Source of the DNA: Prosapia bicincta
Taxonomy: Eukaryota > Arthropoda > Insecta > Hemiptera > Cercopidae
Direction of reading: 5' to 3'
NCBI GenBank assembly: GCA_036971475.1
Contig: JBAIZL010000001.1
Span: forward strand, 106,989,850 to 107,053,849
DNA length: 64,000 nucleotides
The position numbers were made by a program, and so were the translations under genes. Positions 10,875 through 57,420 of this stretch are shown piece after piece. Positions within the stretch are counted from its first letter, which is position 1, and each line of letters opens with the position of its first letter. The notes under the pieces were generated by a model that was given only the letters and a program-made list of their open reading frames with translations, made no database searches and was not told where the DNA came from.

Positions 10875-12840
10875 TGTATTTCATGTGTTTTACAAGTTGA
10901 CTCAAGTATGTGTGGGTGTGTGAAAACTATAAAGGTTGCTAAACAATGCTACACTAAATCAGATAATATCTTAAATTTAAACTTAAATTATTTACAGAGC
11001 TGGTTACATATGTACTTACTGATATACCTTTTAAAAAAAACTCAAGGCTTTTTAATATTATAGGCTCAGTATATCAACCATAATTGTCACTTAAATATCT
11101 ACATTTTTGTGTTTAGACAAGTGTTTACAAGTAATTAAAACAGAATATATTGTAAAGGAGTAATCCAAATAACTTTCTTCTCAACACACAAATGGAACAA
11201 ATTCTACAGTAGTCAGAAAAGATGAGTAAAGGTGGCAATTTGATTAATTTCATAAACTGTGACTAAATATTCTTTGTATTTAATACTACAGGGTAATACA
11301 CATAAAAGTAGCCTCGTAAAAAAATGCAACACAACTGAAATGAAATCTATGTATTTACAACATATCTTAGATTATTGTAACATTTTACAAATACAATAAA
11401 TAGCATGTTGAACTCTTTGGCAAGATCTGCGTCACACACCAACTTGCTGTGATAAATGCCGAGACGACTTACGGACTTTGTTCTATACGAGCTGCGAAGT
11501 TAGCAACAACTACAGAAGTTCAGACTAAATTAGGCTTATTCCTCGATGTATTTACAGCTGTACTATAACGGGGAATAGTACTATAACGCGTCAACACAGG
11601 AAAATATTGTAACGTTAGGAAGGTTAGAAAACTGTACTCAAATATATAGAAATATTCTTAACAGAAATGAAGATGACTATATCAGGATTTACAAATACAC
11701 CTCTTTCAGTAATATTGCCATAGCTAAATTTACTAGTTGTATTTGCATTATTTTAAAAGTGTGAGCTTACTAAAGAGAGATACATTTCAAGTAAGCGATC
11801 TTGCCTGTGCAATGCTATAACTTCACCCTACTCTCAGCACCAGGAAATCAATCATCCCTCCTCAGTTCCACATATCCTAGTGTAACAAAAACTCGTGGCT
11901 CTTAGGTAGAAAATGGGTATTGGAGTTCTATAAAACATCAGGCCTCTCTCTGGGTTTTTCTCACAAAACTTTTCACATGTTTCATTAATTAAACCGCTTT
12001 GGACATAACACTTTACAATAAAAACTTACTGTTCCACTGAATAGGACTGCATTGTGCCAAGTAACCAGTCTACATTCGCGGTGTTTGGTACGCTATTATG
12101 ACCTACACATTTGCAGATTGTACACGGTAAGGAAAAAATAGGGAGAATTTCCCTTGATTTTGGCATAATTATTATACAATCTCGGCTAAGTTACTTTGAT
12201 GTGCGCCACTCTGTATAATGATATGAGAAGTTTGAATTATTACTGCAAAATTAGTTTAATTCCATAATTAATTTCATAAACATTCCATATTTATTTTATG
12301 TAATTATTTTCATAAATTATGTACTTATTTAAATTTAAATATAAATTTGAATATTCATTGAATGAATATTTTACAAATGCAAATTTTAATAATTATATTA
12401 ATTCTAAATAGAAAATATTTTAATTCTATTTTAGTCCAAATTAGTATAAAAAATATAAACGTAAAAAATATTCAGTTTTTCTCACTTTGTTTAAAGATAC
12501 AAACCCAGTCATTGATAAAATCAGTTTCAAATAAAATGAAACAAAATAAAATGGTTATCACCTGATATTACTTTAGAAAGAATATTTATAATTGCCCAAC
12601 ACTTCTTGTTCATAGTTTTCATAAACATTTACAACCATGTCCACAATTTTAATTTAAAAATTGCTGCAATTATAATTGAAGAAGAGACGAGTTAAATAAA
12701 ATTGTTAAATAGATAAATTGCAGTTTTCTGAAAATAATTTAACACAATTTTTGTGATGTAAGATATAAGACTCTTTAACATCTGTAAATACTTAAAGTAC
12801 TATAAAATATATAAAACTACAAAATAAAGAAGTAATTCAG
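10870..12840. other. AT-rich intergenic DNA, nothing recognised
   Basis: No gene or transposon recognised. A short segment at 11400-11630 is less AT-rich but has no long frame on either strand and no inverted ends. Confidence 0.45.
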
Positions 12841-12844
12841 AAAA

Positions 12845-13500
12845 GGTTTATACAGAGTGGCTCATAAAGATGGAAACTTTTAACAGCGATTGAAAACAAA
12901 AAAAAAAACTTGTTTTGAAGATTAATCAATGTACTTAATCTGCACTCTTACATTGGCAATTTGAAAATAACTCACAATTTGAAAATAATATTGTGAAAAT
13001 GATGTCCATGGCTTGGAACAAAGTGTCGGGCTGTATTGATTAAATCTTTTTTGTTGTTTACCTTTTAAGTCTGGTAATGGATGCAGGACGTGTGTTGTAG
13101 ACCACATTCATCAAATAGCTCTATAAATAAAACTCGCACAATGATAAGTCTGGGGAACGAGGTGGTTAAGCAATCTCACCGTTTCTGGAAATTACAACAG
13201 ACACCTGATTGCCGTCATTGATACTTGTTCTAAGTGAGCGAACACACTGTTAAAACTATGTGCTTTTGATACCAATGTTTGGCACACTGTGATTTTTCGC
13301 AGCCAGAAATGTCTTGTTTTGTTAAATTATACTCAGAATTTATTGTCACCATGTTTCTTGCATCACCTTTGAAAAAATAAAGTCATATCACCTATCAAGC
13401 TGAGACTGGTCAAAAACTAGAGTTCATGGAGTATTCTCTAGATAGACTAACATCTTATAAACGACCAGACAATATTCTCTTTTCCACTGAATGGATTGCA
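12845..13500 (-). pseudogene. Decayed Tc1/mariner-superfamily (IS630-like) transposase fragment
   Basis: On the minus strand around 13185-13080 one frame reads RNGEIA, stop, PPRSPDLSLCEFYL, stop, SYLMNVVYNTRPASITRLKR. This resembles the C-terminal catalytic block 'WPPRSPDLsplDFfLWGyLKn.VY' of a DDE transposase family common in insect genomes. The positions usually held by the last acidic residue and tryptophans are altered or replaced by stops. Upstream frames (13200-13500) show only weak resemblance. I see no intact inverted repeats, so the boundaries are unknown. Confidence 0.55.
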
Positions 13501-14071
13501 TATTTCGATGGAGCGTTGGCACTGGGAGCAACGTTAAAATGATAGGTAAATTCATGTAAGGCTCTGACTGAACCTCAGCTTCAGCTAGTACATATTCTTG
13601 AACGGTTCACTGTTCCATAGTGCAAACGTTCCTATATTTTTGCATCATCTTTTATGTTTGTGTATCTGAGTAATTATGTAGTTATTTGTAATCCTAACAT
13701 CGACTAGAGGTTTAACAAATCTTCATTACCAACTAATTTATTATTCATCTTCTTGTAACTACTGAATTAAGAACAAATAAACAGTATTACTTGAAAAACT
13801 TCTTAAAACGAAATTGTTTAGTTTTTCAACCAAGAAGATCAATTAATATTGGTTGACAAATTTTAACAAATATTGAGTAAAAACAAAAATTCTGGCATCC
13901 TTATTTTTTTGCCAAAATATTTTATAATTTTATGATAAAGCATTTAATATATTTGGGACATATGTTAAGACTGTTATTTTGATAATAAAACATTATACAA
14001 AGTTGTTTTCTTTCTGTTAATGCTTAATTAGTAATTTTCTAACATTATGTTAATCAATATATCTACTTTAA
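13501..14071. other. AT-rich DNA, nothing recognised
   Basis: No supportable feature between the transposase scrap and the piggyBac element that starts at 14072. Confidence 0.45.
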
Positions 14072-15121
14072 CCCTTAGCACTCGGATTTTCTTAACATGC
14101 TTTGCTTCCCCACTTGTAATTAAATAGAGACAAATTCCTCATCTGCAAATTGCATTATTGTTTATGGGAAACCTTGTTTTCTCTTACATTATTTTAGTAA
14201 ACCAAGCTATTTTATTTACTAATATAGTATGTATATGATTTTATTACCTTATTTGTAGCTTTCAGAGTATGATATCTTTCAAAACAGTCTCCTGAATGAA
14301 GTCCTGGCTTTTCACTACATATTTTGCAGTAAAAACCAGTTTCCCTTCTGCTTCCTTTTATCTTCCTGTTACTGCAAACTGCACAATCCTTAGAATTTCT
14401 TTTATCATTGGAATAAATTAAATGTAATTTCCCATTAAGTCTTTATTCCTTGCAGTAGTTAATGGCCGACCCCTCTCCCTACACTGGTTATTCCTAATAT
14501 CACCGAGTCCCCTCACCAAGTTTTGGCAAAACCATTTATTTTAACAGGATATTCTCTCCTTTTCCTTTTTTTTGTTATTATAGATAATAAAACTTTTTAC
14601 TACAGCTACATCTAATAGCCAGAAAAACATTTTCCTCCACCATTTATTTGTTTGTCTCGTAAAACTGTATGGTTCATTGTAGTGATCAGCTAAATCTACA
14701 CCTACCATAAACTGGTTATATTTACAAATAACTGTTGGTTTAGTTATTTTGTTTATGAAACTGAACTATATTCTGATAAATCAGGATCGAGTAAAAGATC
14801 AGGAATTTCAGAATCACTAATTGCAGGTGAAGCCAATGGCAAATTACGAGTAAACAAATAACCTGCAAACTGTAACCTAGTTGCAGCTTATAACGAAGTG
14901 GCAAACTAGATTTTGTGATGACTCACATATCCTTAGACATTTTCAATTTAGTTCAAATTATTGTCAATAGAGTGTTTTACCAAACGGTAAAAGATTGAAT
15001 ATTGGGAGCTTCGCGGCAGACGAGTTAGAGGCATTTGAAAATTGTGGCGGTTGACCCCCGACATACGAGTAAACTGCAATATACACTAAGCGGGGCTTCC
15101 GCGACAATCAAGTGCTAAGGG
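14072..15121 (-). mobile_element. piggyBac-type transposon, internally deleted
   Basis: The ends are inverted repeats, CCCTTAGCACTCG at 14072 and the reverse complement of CCCTTAGCACTTG at 15121, each flanked by TTAA (14068-14071, 15122-15125), the diagnostic piggyBac target. Minus-strand remnants of the transposase C-terminal half lie inside. The 1,050-bp length is less than half of an autonomous element. A relative with a similar CCCTTAGCACG end lies at 41528-42136. Confidence 0.85.
14241..14760 (-). pseudogene. piggyBac transposase C-terminal fragment
   Basis: Minus-strand translation shows YNQFMVGVDLADHYNEPYSF near 14730-14670, matching the piggyBac block with the third catalytic aspartate (GVDLAD), followed by KWWRKMFFWLLDVAVVKSF. 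Further on, near 14390-14265, comes the cysteine-rich C-terminal domain: CAVCSNRKIKG, then FYCKICSEKPGLHSGDCF. The linker between them has stops. The N-terminal half and the first two aspartates are missing, so the protein is not functional. Confidence 0.8.
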
Positions 15122-15125
15122 TTAA

Positions 15126-15566
15126 ACACTTGTTTCCAAAGTTTTAATAGTGATTAGACATAACTGAGGAAGGCCATTTTTGTTTATTACTATTTTATAT
15201 TATAGGTCATTTAAAAAAATTTGACACGACCTAAAGAATGCGTTTAGGAAGAATATTACTTCAGCACAACCTTTCAACATGATAAATAAACGTACAACTT
15301 AACAAAGTTAACTCTTAAAAATTGTAGCTTTTTTTAAAATTCACCAAATCTTGCTTATAGGCACCCTGTTCATATCTCATAACATTCTTAAATCCTAAAA
15401 ATACAATTCTACCGTTATTTTTCTTATATTAATACCTGTTGGGACAAATGTTACTGCAAAATACAATACACACTGAATAATACAATATTCTCTCTCTACT
15501 CATTATGAGATCATATAATGATCAGTATTGTGATATTTAGATATATCACGGTGACATAGTTACTGG
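15126..15566 (-). other. Probable 3' UTR of the ABCC5-like gene
   Basis: This lies immediately downstream, on the minus strand, of the stop codon at 15567-15569. A minus-strand AATAAA (plus-strand TTTATT at 15183-15188) lies about 380 bases after the stop and could be the polyadenylation signal; such hexamers are frequent by chance in DNA this AT-rich. The piggyBac element begins just beyond. Confidence 0.35.
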
Positions 15567-50101
<34,535 letters not shown>

Positions 50102-51605
50102 CTATCAACAAACAAAATATTATTTGTCAATGGTAAAAATTTCTCTTTAAATATGTTTAATTTGTGTGTGTGTGTGTGTGTGCGTGAGACAATGTAATCA
50201 ACAATACAAAGTCATTTAAAATATAAGTATATATTTATCAGAACAAATCAAAATGTTTAAAGCTCTTGCCCAGTATTTTGGCATCTTAAAGAACAATTTT
50301 AAGTAATTAAAAAACATAGTTAATTTGGAATTTAAATATGTATTATTAATATTTGTATATTTTATTAAAAAGAATATTACTTTCCGACTTTGAATACAAA
50401 AGGTATAAAATGAATCTGTACTTAGAAACTTAATTTTGATAGAAGACTAATAATTAACTTTGTAACAAAATTTAAACAGACACATACACACACACTCACA
50501 CTTACTACAATAGATAATAAAAGCAACATTAAAAACATTTTGTATTAAGTAATAGATTTATTTTCCAGTACAAGTGTAGTTAACTATACTTGGCTGATGT
50601 AAAGGTTCGAAGAGTATATACTAGACTATAGTATTTAAGGTTTGTTGGAATTTAACTAATGCAAACATTTATTAAACCTTTTGGGCAATAAAAAAAGGAA
50701 ATTGTTAAAGAATGTAAAGCTAACATTAAGTAAATCACAGGAGATCAAAAAACTTACTTAATAGTAATCAATATACTTAATAGTATTAGTAACTAATAGT
50801 TACTTAATAGTAATTAGTAATTAATAGTACTTAATAGTAATTCAGTAGAATTAACTTAATAATTAGGGTAAATTAAGTGAACTTAAATTTGAGGTGGGGA
50901 TCAACAAAATGTAAAAGCTAAGCCAATTCAAGGCTTGGGCAAGCAGAATTTAGTATATTTATTCATGGTAATAAAAGAATTGTGAGTTTACATAGTGCAA
51001 CTTCAAATCACATGGTACTGTAAGAACCAATAAAACAATAACGCAAGTTGGAGACTTTAGAGTGAGAGAGAAGGGGGATACTGGTGTTGGCCAGCCTGGC
51101 AAAGATATCTTTCATCTGGAATTGTTGAATGAGCAACATATTCATTACAGTAGTCAAACAGGATTCCAATACTGTTTGGAGCCAGAAAACTTATTGAAAT
51201 TTTGTGTTTACTGATAAAATACAAACAAGGAGTGCTAAAAAACCACTAGCTACTGCCGGATGTGTGAAGGATAGAAATCTTTGGAGATTTGGTACAGATT
51301 TCGATAGTATAAATTTACAGAGTTGTCAATAATTTATTAAATTTACACGCTAACTAGAAGATGCCAACTCTGAGTTAGTTAGCAGAGTTCTTCGAAAATT
51401 TATTTCATATTCAAATTCTTTTTAGTGAAAACACAAAAATTCTAAGGTGTATTATAAAACCATTTTGGCTAGCAATTTATGGTACATCCTTTAAAATAAA
51501 TGATAAAAATATGAGTGATATCAAACAAGGTTTACCATTTCAACTTTTACCGTAAAGATCAATTGAAATGTTAGTTTATAAAGTATGTCAAATCACGTTA
51601 AAATA
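50102..51605 (-). other. Intron segment, small microsatellites only
   Basis: (TG)n near 50165-50185 and (CA)n near 50480-50495; a TAATAGTA-rich stretch lies at 50755-50850. No exon or transposon recognised. Confidence 0.5.
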
Positions 51606-54600
51606 CGTGATTTGGGGGGTGAAGTTGATCGCCTGCACGTGGTGCCCCCTGCTCTCGACTGAACGATCAACAGTCTGCGCTATACTCGAGCAGACCACAA
51701 GAGCAATAAAGATTGCAACAAGAGCTAACAAAATTTTTACAAACGGCCCTCTTCAGGGCCCTGACGACGGCCTGAAGCTAACCTTTTGGAATGCCGGAGG
51801 CCTAAACCAATCCAAATTATTAGAATTAAAACATATTATTTTAACTTTTGACGCGGACATCTTTATAATTGTCGAAGCTGGTGCATGCACTGACAACACT
51901 GTGTTTTGCCAAGTCCCAGGATATTCTCTCGTAACTCTGAAAAGAGCACGTCCTGTTGCCTCTGGAATTCTTGCTGGTGTGAAAAATACAGTCATTGCTG
52001 AACATCAAATTATACATGAAATGACCGACGACGATAAGTCAGAGATAATACTTTTTAAGGTTTGGAAGCAGACAAAAATGTACAAAGTCTATGGACTCTA
52101 CAATCCACCACTAAATAGACCAAGTCTTGAAAACAGCATTCTGGGTATTTGTGCAAACACAATCATCACGGGAGATTTCAACGCACCATCATTAAGATGG
52201 GGTTATGATAGAACAACCACAGTAGGGAGATCTATAGAGGACTTCATTGACGAAAACCACCTCCACGTCCAACACAGCGACCCAACGTTTCTGTCCTACA
52301 TCGGCTCACTGACCAGACCAGATCTTACGCTGCTCCACCCTGATCTGATGACACGTACCAGCATGGAACTGAAAGACCCAGCTAGTGGCTGCGGACACCG
52401 TGTAATTAACATCACTGTCGCACAGACCCGACGACCTGCAGCATCTAAGAGAAAACCAAGGTGGAACTTCAAGAAAGCCAACTGGACAAAGTTTAAATTG
52501 CTCTCCGATGACCTAATAACGGGGGATCTCATTACAGATTGCCCTGACAAATCTACAAAGGCCGTAGCATCCACTATACTTAAATGCGCCCAATCAACTG
52601 TGCCTCGAGGACAAGTGAAAAAGCACAGACCTTTCTGGTCAGCGAAACTCTCCATCCTGAAAAAGAAACGAAATGATGCCAGGAAAGCTGCTGAAGTTGA
52701 AAAGACAAGAGATAGTTGTGTAGAAGTGCGACGAGCGCAAGCGGCCCTCCAACGGGAAATTAAACAAAGCAAGCGACAAGCATACAGAACCTTTGTCAGC
52801 CGGTTGGACTATAAAAAAGATGGAATAAAAGCACATCGTTTCCTGTCAAGTCTAAATAATCAACAAGTAACTGCGTCTGCAGAACCTATAGTATACCACG
52901 GCAAACACATCCATGACCCCAAAAAGGTATCAAACGCTTTCTGCCAACACTACGCCAACGTTGGAAAATTAAAGATTCCTAAGCTCCAGAAAAATGAATT
53001 CCTAAAGTATCGACACACTACATGTCTATCAGAGGAGGAAAATCAGGTCATGAACGGAAACTTCTCCCTTGCAGAACTAAAGGTAGCTTTATATACTCTA
53101 AAGTCAGGAAAATCAGCTGGACCAGACTCCATATTCCCAGAGTTCCTGTTACATCTTGGGACATCCGCCCAGAAAACTCTCTTGAAGCTTATGAACCTAA
53201 CTCTGAATAAATTCATCCCTGACCTGTGGCGCAAAGCGGAAATCATTCCTATCCTTAAAAAAGGAAAGCCTCCATGCGAAGTAAAAAGCTACAGACCCAT
53301 TTCCCTCACGAGCTGCTGCTGCAAGCTAGCCGAGCGAATGATTGTCAATCGTCTGAGTCCCTTTCTAGAGAGGACCGGTGCCCTGTCAGATGAGCAAGCT
53401 GCCTTTAGGAAACACCGTGGCACTATGGACCAAGTTGTGAAGCTCGTTCAAGCAGTGAAGGATGGCTTTCATAGAAAAATGTCGACTGTGGCAGTCTTTG
53501 TAGACTTCAAGGAAGCCTATGACAGAATATGGAGGAAGCTTCTGTTGCACAAACTCCAAAAATTAGGAATAACTGGAAAACTCTTAGCATGGGTGAAGTC
53601 CTTTCTGGCACAGAGGTATGTTCGAGTCCGTTTCCGAGACACAATTTCGTCATTTAAACAGCAACGCAACGGCCTACCGCAGGGAGCAGTACTCAGCTGT
53701 ATCCTTTTCAATATTATGATAAGCGACCTCTTAAAAATAGTAAAAGAAGTACCGGGCATATCAACCTTACTTTTTGCGGACGACCTTGTCTTTTGGGCTT
53801 CAAGCGGGACTCCTTCGAACCTGGAAGAAACTATAAATCGAACCCTTAGCAGAGTTGCTGACTGGGCCAATTACAACCAAATGGTAGTTAGTGAGAAAAA
53901 GACTGTTTTCACTCTATTCACCCTTTCAACTAAGCCGCCAAAACTGAGGATCAAATTAAACAACAAAACTTTAAACCATGAAGATACTCCACGATATCTT
54001 GGCATCACGTTGGACAGGAAGCTAAACTTTGCAAATCATATTGAGGCAATAGCCGAAAAAGCCACCAACAGAAGCAAACTGCTGAAGAGATTAACAGCAA
54101 CTACATGGGGTGCTACCCAGGATGTTCTAAATTCAACGTACCGGACCTATGTACGACCAACAATGGAGTATGGAGGAGAGGTGCTCAACCTAGCCAGCTC
54201 AAATTGCCTAAAGAAGCTAGACAAGGTTCAAAATAATAACATGAGGCTCATAACTGGAGGAGCTAAATCAACTCCAATACTAGCTATGGAGATCCAAACA
54301 GGACTGGAACCCTTGGAAGTCAGAAGAGACAAATGTCTCCTAAAATTCTGGGAAAAAAATAAAAGAACAAATAGAAAGTTTTGGGAAACATATAAAGCTG
54401 CCACTTCCCGCCTCAGAACTCAGATTACTCCAGTAATCAAAGCTCTACAGCTGGAACAAAAATATAACCTTTTCCTTCATGCAGAAGCTGCCCCATTAAA
54501 TCAACACAATCGAGTCTTTGACAACCTACCTCCAGTTTTTCTAAACCTTGTTGACCAGGTGAAACCAAAGTCACAGGCTATGGATATTGAACTCAGGAAA

Positions 54601-55445
54601 GCAACATTAATGACCATCAACGAACGATTCCCTGAAAGTGACTGGCTTCATATTTACACAGATGGATCTTCAAACCCTTCAAGTGGAGAAACTGGAGCAG
54701 GATATTTTTCAAAATTATTTCAGGGCTCGCTAGCTGTGGGCCTCTGCTGCAGCAATTTTGATGGTGAGGTTGTGGCCATAGGAGAAGCAGCATCATGCGT
54801 CATGCGACTTTCGCCGCGGCAGGTTGTATTCCTGATTGATTCACAATCAGCGATTTTGGCAGTTTCCTCTAACACACCAACTGACTGCACCTTGACAGTG
54901 TTGTGTAGAGAAAAAATGCAACTATGCCAAGAGGCAGGCTTCAGAATTGCGCTCCAGTGGATTCCCAGCCACGTTGGCACAACAGGGAACGAAAAAGCTG
55001 ACAACCTCGCCAAGAGTGGGTGCCGTCTACCACAGCCACAAATCAAAATATCACTAGGCTCTGCTTACACCAGGATCCACGCAGCAGCTAAGACGTACTT
55101 GAAAAAATCACAAGACAACCTGGCTGTTGGAAAGAGATGGCAAGAACTTTGCACCAACCCCATTCCAAAAAACCTGCCTCGACCTATCAGTGTTGCGCTG
55201 TTCCGTCTAACCACGGGACACGACTACCTTCAGGCGCACCTTCATCGCATTGGCCTGGCGGACACGGATCGGTGCCCCTTGTGCCAAACAGGAAAGATGG
55301 ATGGAGACCACCTTCCTGCCTGCCCACAGCTCGAAGCATACAATAGCGACCCAAAAACCAGACTCTCCAAGCTCTACTGGTCTGCACGATGCCAAATGGT
55401 CGAGTTACCAAGGGCAGGCGTTGGATAAAGTAAAGTAAAGTAAGT
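51606..55445 (+). mobile_element. I-type LINE, 5'-truncated, with 11-bp TSD
   Basis: A direct repeat ACGTTAAAATA flanks the element (51595-51605 and 55446-55456). The 3' end is not poly(A) but short tandem TAAAG units (TAAAGTAAAGTAAAGTAAG), as seen in the I group of LINEs. ORF1 is absent, so the copy is truncated at the 5' side just before the endonuclease. The open frame shows no stop or shift, indicating recent insertion. Confidence 0.92.
51607..55428 (+). CDS. I-type LINE ORF2: EN-RT-RNase H, open
   Basis: The frame is open from 51568 to the TAA at 55426-55428 (1,286 codons). The first 13 codons are flanking DNA, so that ATG is not the element's own start. In order: endonuclease from about residue 69 (LKLTFWNAGGL, IITGDFNAPSLRWGY, CGHRVINI); RT (GKSAGPDSIFPEF, AEIIPILKKGKPP, YRPISLTSCCCKLAERM, GLPQGAVLSCILFN, catalytic LLFADDLVFWA near residue 735); RNase H (HIYTDGSSNP, GEAASCV, LIDSQSAIL, QWIPSHVGTTGNEKADNLA); and a C-terminal CPLCQTGKMDGDHLPACP knuckle. 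All catalytic residues I can check are present. It supplies the enzymes for target-primed reverse transcription. Sense orientation is opposite to the host gene. Confidence 0.95.
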   Translation: MIWGVKLIACTWCPLLSTERSTVCAILEQTTRAIKIATRANKIFTNGPLQGPDDGLKLTFWNAGGLNQSKLLELKHIILTFDADIFIIVEAGACTDNTVFCQVPGYSLVTLKRARPVASGILAGVKNTVIAEHQIIHEMTDDDKSEIILFKVWKQTKMYKVYGLYNPPLNRPSLENSILGICANTIITGDFNAPSLRWGYDRTTTVGRSIEDFIDENHLHVQHSDPTFLSYIGSLTRPDLTLLHPDLMTRTSMELKDPASGCGHRVINITVAQTRRPAASKRKPRWNFKKANWTKFKLLSDDLITGDLITDCPDKSTKAVASTILKCAQSTVPRGQVKKHRPFWSAKLSILKKKRNDARKAAEVEKTRDSCVEVRRAQAALQREIKQSKRQAYRTFVSRLDYKKDGIKAHRFLSSLNNQQVTASAEPIVYHGKHIHDPKKVSNAFCQHYANVGKLKIPKLQKNEFLKYRHTTCLSEEENQVMNGNFSLAELKVALYTLKSGKSAGPDSIFPEFLLHLGTSAQKTLLKLMNLTLNKFIPDLWRKAEIIPILKKGKPPCEVKSYRPISLTSCCCKLAERMIVNRLSPFLERTGALSDEQAAFRKHRGTMDQVVKLVQAVKDGFHRKMSTVAVFVDFKEAYDRIWRKLLLHKLQKLGITGKLLAWVKSFLAQRYVRVRFRDTISSFKQQRNGLPQGAVLSCILFNIMISDLLKIVKEVPGISTLLFADDLVFWASSGTPSNLEETINRTLSRVADWANYNQMVVSEKKTVFTLFTLSTKPPKLRIKLNNKTLNHEDTPRYLGITLDRKLNFANHIEAIAEKATNRSKLLKRLTATTWGATQDVLNSTYRTYVRPTMEYGGEVLNLASSNCLKKLDKVQNNNMRLITGGAKSTPILAMEIQTGLEPLEVRRDKCLLKFWEKNKRTNRKFWETYKAATSRLRTQITPVIKALQLEQKYNLFLHAEAAPLNQHNRVFDNLPPVFLNLVDQVKPKSQAMDIELRKATLMTINERFPESDWLHIYTDGSSNPSSGETGAGYFSKLFQGSLAVGLCCSNFDGEVVAIGEAASCVMRLSPRQVVFLIDSQSAILAVSSNTPTDCTLTVLCREKMQLCQEAGFRIALQWIPSHVGTTGNEKADNLAKSGCRLPQPQIKISLGSAYTRIHAAAKTYLKKSQDNLAVGKRWQELCTNPIPKNLPRPISVALFRLTTGHDYLQAHLHRIGLADTDRCPLCQTGKMDGDHLPACPQLEAYNSDPKTRLSKLYWSARCQMVELPRAGVG

Positions 55446-55456
55446 ACGTTAAAATA

Positions 55457-56050
55457 AAAATAGAAATGGAGTCCACTAAATTGTACTAAGTGAGATTTGT
55501 GTTATCAGAGTGAAAAGAGACAAGTCATAAAGTAATATAACTCTTGATGCAAGGTTAGCAGAAAAATCTTTAACTACCAAGAATTATTTGGGAGAAAAAT
55601 ACTAACTGGGAGAACAACAAAATTAGGTGTCATAGGAAAATAAATTTTGAATAAAGATCTACTAGCTTTGCATCACTAACAAGGTGACCTGTAGAGCAGA
55701 GTTCTTTTAAATAATTATTTTTCAAAAATTTTGTGTTTCTTTTTCACTTCTATTTGTAATAAACATTTTTTTAAAGTACAAAGCATACAGAAAAATACTG
55801 TTTACCTTTAAAAACAGGTTATTGGCTTTTTTACTTGTTTAATTATTGCTTTAACCCTAAATCTAAAGATTACAATACTATGTGATTTTATCTTCACTTG
55901 ATATACGTTTATAAACAACAGTAAAAAATAAAATAATTTAGAGTTGACTATTTTATTTTATACCTTTGTGAATAGTTCTTACTAGCTAAGCTCTAATAAC
56001 CTAAAGTATATTAGTATGTTACACTTGCCTATATTAGGCAAATTGAATTA
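55457..56050 (-). other. AT-rich segment between LINE and LTR element
   Basis: No exon, repeat or transposon end recognised. The break to the LTR sequence at about 56051 is abrupt. Confidence 0.5.
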
Positions 56051-57420
56051 AAAATTCATTAAAAGATTGGTTAGGTTAAAATTGAAACTAAATTCTGGTA
56101 AAAGCCTAGGAATTGTAAACAAGGTTTTTGAACTGGAAATGTATTAGGAAATTTGTTATATCAAATAACCTAACACATAAATTAAAATAAGATAATCTAA
56201 TAATAGTTATGTGTAAACAAATTTGTAAACTGTAGGAACATAGGGCTAAGTAATTACTTGAAGGAGAAAGTGAACACGTTTGTAAACAAAAGAAAATTGT
56301 AAGGTTATGTTTATGAAAGACCAAGCAAAACACACACAATTCAGAACTATTTCAAAAGTAAAACACAAAGACACTTCACACACTAATAATATTAATAAAA
56401 TAAACACTGGAAGGTTTGTTGACGATAGGAAATTGAAACAGTAAGTTTCAATCAGGTTTCAACCAAAGTTTAACGAAATAAAAATTGGTGAAAACAAACT
56501 TGTTGGTATGTCAGCTGTGAAACAGATGTAGGTCAGTGTGACAATCGATTGTAGTGAAGAAAAAGAAAACAAACTAGATTACAGGCAACATGTGTTTTTT
56601 TAAGAAGAAAGGCGGCCATATTTTAAAACAATTTGAGAAAAAAAGGACGCGTAGTTGTAGTTGAGTTGGATGGCGTGGGTGACGCTTTAAGATGGGACCT
56701 GCCAGGACCAGTCAAAATTCTATTTATTTGGAAAGAGTTCGTCTAAATTATACAGTTTTGTGAGTAAACTTGGCCAGATTAAACAGGAATAAGAAAATTG
56801 AAAGAGTTAATACAGTGAAAATATAATTTGAAAGAACTAAAACGGATTTAAGTGTGTGAATTGTTTAATTGGAGAGAACGGGAATTTACGTAAGCGACCA
56901 GCAAAATTTTGATATTTATTAAGTTGAGTAATAGCGCTATAAAAATAACTTTAGTGGACTTTTAAGATAGTAGAGAAGTTAAATTTGTATTTTAGAATAT
57001 CTTGTAGTTAATTAATAGTAAGAAATAATCCAGTTCAAAGAGTTTAGCCTTTTTGCATTTTCAAAATTTAATATTGTTTGTTCAAAATTTATTTAATTAA
57101 CCTAAGAATTTCTAAGAATATAGCCCATACTATAACCCCGAGATATCAAGAGATCTTAAACTAGCCAAGGGTATAAAAACCTTGTAACTCAAATTTAAAG
57201 AATCGAATTTTAGTATATTGTGTTAAAACTTGTTAAGTTCTAAAATTTTGTTTTGTGTATTGTTTAATGTTGAGATGAAATTGTTCTAATAAAGTTTATG
57301 AATTGTTCCTGAATGAGTATAAGTGTTTTTGTTTTAAATAAAAAATTAAAAATAATTCAATAAAATAATCAATAATAAATATAAACCCCGTTGTATAGCG
57401 TCTTTAAAAATTATGTTATA
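56051..57420 (+). repeat. LTR, first copy, missing its first ~80 bases
   Basis: Same as the LTR at 60580-62031 from AAAATTCATTAAAAGATTGG onward, apparently base for base. It contains a TATA box (TATAAAA, 57172-57178) and a polyadenylation signal (AATAAA, 57288-57293), and ends ATGTTATA at 57420. The normal start (TGTAACAT...) is not present upstream; unrelated DNA begins before 56051. Confidence 0.8.

Noticed and set aside
10812..11063. 83-codon frame beginning with Cys-Val repeats
   Set aside because: It is the translation of the (TG)n microsatellite and its flank.
50102..56050. Search for the ABCC exon preceding 50101 (should end in a KDMDE-like motif)
   Set aside because: No minus-strand match with a donor site was found in the repeat-free stretches; the exon is probably outside the window.
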